Source: CAYWTX01 sp964461295
GTDB lineage: Bacteria > Planctomycetota > Phycisphaerae > SM23-33
Direction of reading: 5' to 3'
Length of the DNA: 11,860 nucleotides
Assembly: GCA_964461295.1 (NCBI GenBank)
Contig: CAYWTX010000377.1
Location: 1-11,860 of the forward strand
Shown here: positions 6,718 to 10,685 of the stretch, one piece after another
How positions within the stretch are numbered: the first letter of the stretch is position 1
Layout: each line of letters opens with the position of its first letter
Notes under the pieces: model-generated
Seen by the model: the letters and a program-made list of their open reading frames with translations, nothing else
The model's database searches: none
Told to the model about the DNA's origin: nothing
Position numbers and translations under genes: made by a program

Positions 6718-6746
6718 ATTGTCGCGTTCGGCGGGGGGCGTGTCAA
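6718..6746 (-). promoter_or_regulatory. Predicted leaderless promoter of the DUF4416 operon
   Basis: On the minus strand a perfect TTGACA (6746-6741) is followed by a 17-bp spacer and GACAAT (6723-6718; four of six match TATAAT). The ATG of the DUF4416 gene lies seven bases after the -10 box, so transcription would start at or next to the start codon. This agrees with the lack of a Shine-Dalgarno sequence there. The promoter lies at the edge of the IS66 remnant, whose open frame ends at 6743. Confidence 0.65.
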
Positions 6747-7198
6747 CGGAAGCGGAGCCGGGACGGCTCTGCCGACGGCCTTTCCGAGACGCGTGAACTG
6801 TTACGGCCGGGCAGCGTGGTCAGGAACTTGATGTCCCGAATCAGGTGGGCCAGGCAGAACTGCTGAAGACGGTTGGCGTACTTCACGTAGGCGCTGAAGA
6901 AGTCACTGACGATGGTTCCGCCGTACGTCTTGCCGAGGACATCTTCCAGGACCTTCGCGGCGCGCGACTTGGCGATGCAGAAGAAGCTGATGGCCGAGGT
7001 GCAGAAGACCCATATCCAGTACCGCTTGCCGTTGTCCCTATGGCCGGTCTCGTCGATGTGCAGCACCGGTTCGGTGGGCACGTGCTGGGCCAGTTGCCGG
7101 TACGGGTCGGCCAGGGCGGCGCTGACGCGGGCGATGGCGTTTTCCTTCTCAAGGTCTGCGATCCGTCGCAGGTAGGATTGTTCCCGGCTCGGTTCCAC
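6743..7198 (-). pseudogene. IS66 family transposase (TnpC) remnant
   Basis: This 151-codon frame keeps pieces of an IS66 TnpC transposase. The N-terminus SYLRRIADLEKENA (8-21) is the start of the family's leucine-rich coiled coil. It is joined directly to the catalytic-core region: VSAALADPYRQLAQHVP, VLHIDETGHRDNGKRYWIWVF with the DET acidic residue, GGTIVSDFFSAY with the next Asp, and FCLAHLIRDIKFL. The zinc-finger part and much of the N-terminal region are missing, and after KFLTTLP the frame runs into unrelated sequence, so the last catalytic residue and C-terminus are lost. The GTG start at 7198 keeps its AGGAG Shine-Dalgarno. No terminal inverted repeats, and no TnpA or TnpB, remain. A full TnpC is around 500 residues, so this is an inactive deletion relic. 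Confidence 0.85.
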
Positions 7199-7235
7199 CG
7201 GCCGCTCCTTGTTGCGTTGTCCTGCGACTTATCGG

Positions 7236-7393
7236 ACATTCGCGGCCCTCCGCATGAATACAACTGTTCTTGACCCTCCGGGTCAAGGGCGAAACTTGCC
7301 GTGCGTGCATCGGTTGCAGGGATTGGCTGTCAGCCGGCGGGTGCGTTGCCCGCCCGGCGGGCAGCCGAAGGCCCGACAGGGCCTGAACGGTTG
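7236..7393 (+). repeat. 158-bp dispersed repeat, copy B
   Basis: Same orientation and length as 1164-1321, with 10 mismatches. The palindrome TTGACCC-TCC-GGGTCAA is intact in this copy and has one mismatch in copy A. Its right end forms the 3' end of the truncated PIN toxin frame, and its left end is a few bases from the 5' flank of the IS66 remnant. The two copies enclose about 5.9 kb, including the polysaccharide operon. Confidence 0.9.
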
Positions 7394-7584
7394 CGCGGAA
7401 CGGAGTGGGGCGATATACGCTTCCCCCACCCGGCGAGGATGGCGTTTCGTGCGGGATCACCTTCTGGGCCCGCCAGTAATTCGTCGGCGACTGCGGCAGG
7501 GAGCAGCAATTGCTCGCACATCGCTTCGACCAGTTCGAGCAGCCCGGCCTTGGCCAGCACGATCACCGGTGACGCATTTGTCAC
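7330..7584 (-). pseudogene. PIN-domain toxin (DUF3368-like), truncated
   Basis: From a GTG at 7584 the frame reads TNASPVIVLAKAGLLELVEA, LLLPAAVADELLAGPEGDP, the N-terminal strand-helix-strand of DUF3368-type PIN toxins (RNases). The first acidic position is Asn, as in many DUF3368 members (NTSPLI pattern). After about 64 residues the frame enters repeat copy B (7393) and ends with 20 repeat-encoded residues. A complete PIN toxin is around 150 residues, and the acidic residues of the C-terminal half are missing, so it is very probably inactive. It starts 7 bp after the antitoxin stop and has GGTGAG a few bases upstream. A frame from 7632 inside the antitoxin gene is less likely. Confidence 0.8.
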
Positions 7585-7591
7585 CCAAGTC

Positions 7592-7843
7592 TCACCCAAG
7601 GCCGGCCTCCCGAGCGACCTCCTCAGCGTCATACTGGAAGGGGCTTACCCCGAAGCGCCCGAGGGCGTCTATGAATTCGCTTCGCGACACGCCGGCAATC
7701 TCGGCCGCCCGCCCTTGGGAGACCAGCCGCATCTCGTACCATTTCACGGCTGCCGCAAGGCGCATCTCGCGAGCGAAACCGGCGGGGTCCTTCCGCATCC
7801 CGGCTAGTGCTTCCTCGGGCATCTCTATGGTCATCCGCACCAC
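7592..7843 (-). CDS. UPF0175 family antitoxin
   Basis: An 83-residue protein of the UPF0175 family (PF03683), the usual partner of DUF3368 PIN toxins. It begins with a short ribbon-like strand (MTIEMPEEAL), continues with a helix (FAREMRLAAAVKWYEMRLVSQGRAAEIAG), and has a helix-turn-helix-like segment (GRAAEIAGVSRSEFIDALGRFGVS, about 45-68). It would bind and neutralise the toxin and repress its own promoter. The GTG at 7843 has AAGGA seven bases upstream; ATG at 7834 is an alternative. The toxin gene downstream is truncated, so this is now an orphan antitoxin. It may still bind DNA or counter a related toxin elsewhere. Confidence 0.85.
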   Translation of the reverse strand: MVRMTIEMPEEALAGMRKDPAGFAREMRLAAAVKWYEMRLVSQGRAAEIAGVSRSEFIDALGRFGVSPFQYDAEEVAREAGLG

Positions 7844-7865
7844 GGGGCGTTCCTTACCGACAACA

Positions 7866-7895
7866 ATTACACCGTCAAGTCAGCCCGCGAGGCAA
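7866..7895 (-). promoter_or_regulatory. Possible promoter of the antitoxin-toxin pair
   Basis: On the minus strand TTGCCT (7895-7890; four of six match TTGACA), an 18-bp spacer, and TGTAAT (7871-7866; five of six match TATAAT). The predicted start is near 7859, leaving a short leader with AAGGA before the GTG at 7843. It is a moderate match, and no operator palindrome is obvious. Confidence 0.35.
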
Positions 7896-7945
7896 CCGTG
7901 ACAGTTTGTGAAAGAACTACGCCTCGATGTCTTGCTCGCATCCGA

Positions 7946-8060
7946 CACTTTCTGTCGCCCCTTCGAGGCTCTGCGCTTAATTGCTTTACTACCTGGTGTT
8001 TACGCACCCGGCCAAATCCTGATCGCCCCTTCCGGGCGAAGAGACAAGACGCCGCTCTGC
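7946..8060 (-). repeat. Diverged, inverted copy of the hairpin element core
   Basis: Read on the minus strand, this segment aligns with about 976-1078 of the first element. Shared parts are the GAAGGGGCG motif, the GCCGGG-GCGTAA hairpin region, the exact AAGCAATTAAGC block, and the GAAGGGGCGAnAGAAAG block. The stems are less perfect here, and the 27-bp terminal repeats seen at 922-948 and 1128-1154 are not recognisable. It lies between the antitoxin promoter and the 3' flank of the amidotransferase gene, in the orientation opposite to the first copy. It belongs to a dispersed repeat family. Confidence 0.75.
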
Positions 8061-8094
8061 CAATTCTTCCACGAGCTCTGACACCCACTACTGC

Positions 8095-8115
8095 TGGTGC
8101 CTGGTGCCTGCTGCC
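8095..8115. repeat. Short heptamer tandem repeat
   Basis: Two exact TGGTGCC units and one TGCTGCC unit, preceded by a similar CTGCTGG. It is intergenic, downstream of the amidotransferase gene, and is the same class of short tandem array as those found inside the ligase gene. Confidence 0.5.
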
Positions 8116-8122
8116 TTCGTTT

Positions 8123-8137
8123 GCGGGCAACGCCCGC
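8123..8137 (-). terminator. Possible hairpin terminator after the amidotransferase gene
   Basis: A perfect 6-bp GC stem (GCGGGC, loop of three, GCCCGC) begins about 10 bp after the amidotransferase stop on the minus strand. No U-rich tract follows, so it may only stabilise the 3' end or need other factors to terminate. Confidence 0.35.
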
Positions 8138-8146
8138 GCCCTTCCC

Positions 8147-8722
8147 TCACATATCCAGGAAGTTCGCCAAGAGCTGGTGTCCCGCGGCCGTCAGGAAGCT
8201 TTCGGGGTGGAACTGGACGCCCTCGGTGGGATGCGTCTTGCTGCGCAGGCCCATCAGTTCGTGCTGATCGACCGACCAGGCCGTCGGCTCGAAATCGTCG
8301 CTCAGGCCTTCTGGGTCGACGATCAGGCTGTGGTATCGCGTGGCTGTGAAGGGGTTGGGCAGGTCGCGGAGGACGCCCTTGCCGTCGTGGCGGATATCGC
8401 TGGTCTTGCCGTGCATCAGGCGCGGGGCGCGGACCACCTTGCCGCCGAACACCTGGCCGATGGCCTGGTGGCCCAGGCAGACGCCCAGTACGGGGACCTT
8501 GCCGTGGAAGTGGCGGATGTAGTGGCAGCTCAGGCCCGCCTCGTTGGGGCTGCACGGGCCTGGCGAGATGATCAAGTGCGTGGGGTGCAGCTCGACCTCG
8601 GCCTGGGCGGGCGGACAGACGTCGTTGCGGATGACGCGAATCTTCACCTCGCGGCCGAGTTCTCCGATCCGCTGCACGAGGTTGTAGGTGAAACTGTCGT
8701 AGTTGTCGATGAGAAGGATCAT
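8147..8722 (-). CDS. pabA/trpG: Aminodeoxychorismate/anthranilate synthase glutamine amidotransferase
   Basis: A 191-residue class I glutamine amidotransferase that supplies ammonia to chorismate-using synthases for p-aminobenzoate (folate) or anthranilate (tryptophan) formation. The family features are complete: MILLIDNYDSFTYNL at the N-terminus, the oxyanion loop IISPGPCSP (51-59), the nucleophile elbow LGVCLGHQAIG (Cys82), the HGKTSDI segment (104-110), RYHSL (129-133), and the GVQFHPES end with His172 and Glu174. Length is normal. The ATG at 8722 is fixed by homology; an upstream frame to 8887 would add a non-homologous leader. No Shine-Dalgarno is present, because the 48 bp before the ATG are an octamer repeat. 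No synthase large subunit (TrpE/PabB) is in the window, so whether it serves folate, tryptophan or both is open. It may be cotranscribed with the lipoprotein and Nfu genes upstream. Confidence 0.94.
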   Translation of the reverse strand: MILLIDNYDSFTYNLVQRIGELGREVKIRVIRNDVCPPAQAEVELHPTHLIISPGPCSPNEAGLSCHYIRHFHGKVPVLGVCLGHQAIGQVFGGKVVRAPRLMHGKTSDIRHDGKGVLRDLPNPFTATRYHSLIVDPEGLSDDFEPTAWSVDQHELMGLRSKTHPTEGVQFHPESFLTAAGHQLLANFLDM

Positions 8723-8770
8723 ACTGGTTGACTGGTTGATTGGTTGATCGGTTAACTGGTTGCCTGGTCG
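8723..8770. repeat. Octanucleotide tandem repeat at the pabA/trpG start
   Basis: Six consecutive 8-bp units: ACTGGTTG twice, ATTGGTTG, ATCGGTTA, ACTGGTTG, then the more degenerate CCTGGTCG. The array touches the start codon at 8722 and fills the place of the ribosome binding site. In the mRNA it reads as CAACCAGT-type units without any stable hairpin. Such a position could let unit number or sequence affect translation, but no variation can be seen from one sequence. Confidence 0.75.
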
Positions 8771-8890
8771 CTCAGGATTCATGCCCGTTTCTGCGGTGTC
8801 GGGTCTTCTGCTCCTTCTTCCGTCTGAAAGGCTGAAGAATCGCCGCGATCGGCGCCAATGGGGCGTTCGGCAATCTGCAATTGGCAACGC

Positions 8891-9343
8891 TCACTGCCCC
8901 AGCCCCGGGAATCCATCCACGGCCCAATGGCCCGACTCCTCGCGGATGACCACGATCTTCTCGAGCGGGGCCTCGACCCGGTTCTCGGCCGCTCCGGCAT
9001 ACGTGTAGAACAGCCGCAGGCGATAGGCGTACCGCTCCTTCGCGTCGAGGCCCCCGTCGGCGACCTCGAAGGCTCCGTGCGCCTGATTGGTCGCGCCGAC
9101 GACCGCGTCGGCGAGGTTGGCCTCGGTGGTGAGCTTCCGCAGCCGCTGGCTCAGCATCGCGCGGGCCGCGGCCACGTCGCGGTGCCGCCAGGCCCAGCAG
9201 AACGAATTCGCGACGGCCAGCGCGTCGATGTAGTCCTGGTCGTAAGCCCGCGACGACTTGCCGCCGCCCTGGGGCAGTGCATCGCACCCGGGCGCAAGCA
9301 ACACGGCCGGCAACAGCACGGCGAACAGTAGCGGCCGATGCAT
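8891..9343 (-). CDS. Small putative lipoprotein
   Basis: A 150-residue exported protein. The N-terminus MHRPLLFAVLLPAVLLAPGC is a type II-like signal with Cys20 as the probable lipidation site. The lipobox LAPGC is imperfect because Pro sits at -2, so ordinary secretion is also possible. The mature part (AVANSFCWAWRHRDVAAARAML, then KERYAYRLRLFYTYAGA and EKIVVIREESGHWAVDGFPGLG) has the helix-then-sheet layout of NTF2/SnoaL-like domains. I infer that fold only from the pattern. The ATG at 9343 has GGAGG nine bases upstream; a TTG at 9349 would be too close to it. The gene begins 36 bp after the Nfu stop, so the two are likely one operon. The function is unknown. Confidence 0.75.
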   Translation of the reverse strand: MHRPLLFAVLLPAVLLAPGCDALPQGGGKSSRAYDQDYIDALAVANSFCWAWRHRDVAAARAMLSQRLRKLTTEANLADAVVGATNQAHGAFEVADGGLDAKERYAYRLRLFYTYAGAAENRVEAPLEKIVVIREESGHWAVDGFPGLGQ

Positions 9344-9379
9344 ATGCAATCGCCTCCGCTGTCGGCTTCCAGCTTCGCT

Positions 9380-9637
9380 TCACTGCACAGCCACGACCTG
9401 CTTGACTTCGGGCACGCGCTGCTTGAGGTGCCGCTCGACGCCCATCTTGAGGGTCATGGCGGCGCCGGGGCACCCTTTGCAGGCGCCTTGCAGCCGCACC
9501 GAAACAACGCCAGTCTGGTCGTCCACGCCGATCAGTTCGATGTCGCCGCCGTCCTGCTGGAGGATCCCGCGCACGCTCTCGATCACCGGGCGAACCTTCT
9601 CGATGAGGCGGTTGTCGTCGTTCTTGGTGTCGGTCAT
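9380..9637 (-). CDS. Nfu-type Fe-S cluster scaffold/carrier (NifU C-terminal domain)
   Basis: An 85-residue stand-alone NifU C-terminal domain (PF01106). It carries an Fe-S cluster between two Cys of a dimer and passes it to apo-proteins in the cytoplasm. The diagnostic region is GACKGCPGAAMTLKMGVERHL (51-71), with the CxxC at Cys53 and Cys56. It is preceded by the family pattern VRGILQQDGGDIELIGVDD (about 22-40) and SVRLQ. Length is typical of single-domain Nfu proteins. The ATG at 9637 has an AAGGA-rich leader; a longer frame to 9706 runs through the promoter and is unlikely. The gene is followed by the lipoprotein gene and then the amidotransferase gene. No isc, suf or nif gene is nearby. 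Confidence 0.92.
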   Translation of the reverse strand: MTDTKNDDNRLIEKVRPVIESVRGILQQDGGDIELIGVDDQTGVVSVRLQGACKGCPGAAMTLKMGVERHLKQRVPEVKQVVAVQ

Positions 9638-9682
9638 CTGGACTTCTTTCCTTGCACGCCAACTACTGGGTTGGAGCTCACC

Positions 9683-9711
9683 ATTATAGAGCAAGACGGT
9701 CCGCAAAGCGA
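9683..9711 (-). promoter_or_regulatory. Predicted promoter of the Nfu gene
   Basis: On the minus strand a perfect TATAAT (9688-9683) lies about 45 bp before the Nfu ATG. Eighteen bases upstream is TTCGCT, a weak three-of-six -35 match. The predicted transcript would start near 9676 and carry a leader of about 39 nt including AAGGA. The -10 box is convincing in such GC-rich DNA; the -35 box is not. Confidence 0.6.
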
Positions 9712-9749
9712 ACCATGATCTCCGACGGCGAGAAGCGGCTTACTCAGCG

Positions 9750-9781
9750 CAACAGAACGGGCGCGGGTCCATCCGCGCCCG
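9750..9781 (-). terminator. Hairpin terminator of the flgM-like gene
   Basis: A perfect 8-bp GC stem, GGGCGCGG (9759-9766) with CCGCGCCC (9773-9780), and a 6-base loop. On the minus strand it lies about 38 bp after the FlgM-like stop and is followed by GTTCTGTTG, a modest T-rich tail. It separates that gene from the Nfu promoter. Confidence 0.65.
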
Positions 9782-9817
9782 TCATACCGTCCGGTCTGAG
9801 CCAACCGGTTACAGAAG

Positions 9818-10105
9818 CTACAGCATCTCGGGATACAGGTCAGCCATGAGCCCGTCGATGGCGGCTTCCAGCCGCTCGGGGGTCTCATAGGTTCCAGCGG
9901 CGATCTCCGCCTTCACCCGCGCGACGAGGTCCGCACGAATCTCCGGAATCTCGTGAATCTTGGCAGCCAGCATGGCGGCTGTCGAAATCTCCACAACGTC
10001 GGAGACACCTGTCGGGCTGGCGGGGGCTATTCCGGATGCCACGGGGCTGACGTGCTCGACTGGCTTGGGAGCCAGTGCCGGATGTACGCCCTGAACGTTG
10101 CTCAT
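9818..10105 (-). CDS. flgM: FlgM-like anti-sigma-28 factor
   Basis: A 95-residue protein with the organisation of FlgM, the anti-sigma factor that holds the flagellar sigma factor FliA until the hook-basal body is complete. The first ~36 residues are Pro/Ala/Ser/Val-rich and probably disordered, as in FlgM. Residues 37-90 give the helical sigma-binding part: VVEISTAAMLAAKIHEIPEIR, DLVARVKAEIAAGTYETPERLEAAIDGLMADL. The 'ALKAxIxxGxYxxxxxxxAxxLL' type signature is visible as VARVKAEIAAGTYETPERLE (61-80). The ATG at 10105 has GAGGA four bases upstream; a longer frame to 10225 has no homology. It is monocistronic, with its own terminator and no flagellar gene in the window. Confidence 0.75.
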   Translation of the reverse strand: MSNVQGVHPALAPKPVEHVSPVASGIAPASPTGVSDVVEISTAAMLAAKIHEIPEIRADLVARVKAEIAAGTYETPERLEAAIDGLMADLYPEML

Positions 10106-10228
10106 CGCTTCCTCTTGCGGCCCGCCTGCACCTGGCGAGCCAATGAATGCCGCCGGTCGCGTGGGGCGAAGCTCCCTTTCGCCTTCCGCAGTGCCAACCA
10201 TCGGCCGGCATCCGTATCTTACCACATC

Positions 10229-10255
10229 GGTGAGGCCTTACTATCCAACCTCACC
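10229..10255. promoter_or_regulatory. Inverted repeat upstream of the flgM-like gene
   Basis: GGTGAGG (10229-10235) and CCTCACC (10249-10255) form a perfect 7-bp dyad with a 13-base centre, about 125 bp upstream of the FlgM-like start. On the minus strand it is followed by TAAGAT (a possible -10 box). It could be an operator; no clear sigma-28 or sigma-54 box is seen. Confidence 0.3.
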
Positions 10256-10685
10256 GCGCGTCCTTGCTCCATATTGGATTCTTCGACGGGCAGCCTGGTT
10301 TTCTTGAGTGATTCCGAGTATCCAGAGTTCTCATAACATGCCTTAATACCGTCTCTTACAATCCAGGCAATCCAGGGCAGAAGGAAAAGGCGTTTTCGTC
10401 GTCTCTCCAGGCGACTTGCAGATTTTGCAGTGTGTGCAGATTGCCCAGATTAACACAATGGCTGCTCGGAATGGTGGCTGCGTTGGGGCCAGGCGGCGGC
10501 GTTGCGGGTTGACGGGCCTGTGGGCGGGCGGCTACGCTTACGCCGTCGCGACCCTCCTCAGGATCGGCCGTGGTCGGGGGCCACCTGCCGCACTTCAGGC
10601 ACTTGCAGCCGCTGCCTTCAGGTCTGCCCGATCCGTCGAGCGAAACCGCCGGCTGGCGAGTTGGTTGTTCATAGTGGAGACACCA
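10256..10685. other. Intergenic region before the secreted hydrolase gene
   Basis: About 430 bp between divergent genes. The first part (to about 10460) is AT-richer, with TGCAGATT-type short repeats near 10420-10455, and could contain promoters for either side. The second part is GC-rich and crossed by a spurious frame. I see no gene, tRNA, riboswitch or strong terminator. A TTGACG with a poor TACGCT 18 bp later is too weak to call. Confidence 0.4.

Noticed and set aside
7898..8731. Plus-strand open frame (277 codons) over the amidotransferase gene
   Set aside because: It is the antisense of an amidotransferase gene that keeps all its catalytic motifs, and it starts within a repeat.
8854..8885. 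GCCAAT/ATTGGC inverted repeat after the lipoprotein gene as a terminator
   Set aside because: Only 6 bp with a 20-base loop and no T-tract; it looks like part of a CAATCTGCAATTGGC-type simple repeat.
10509..10538. TTGACG with TACGCT 18 bp later as a hydrolase promoter
   Set aside because: The -10 match is only three of six in very GC-rich DNA, which is close to chance.
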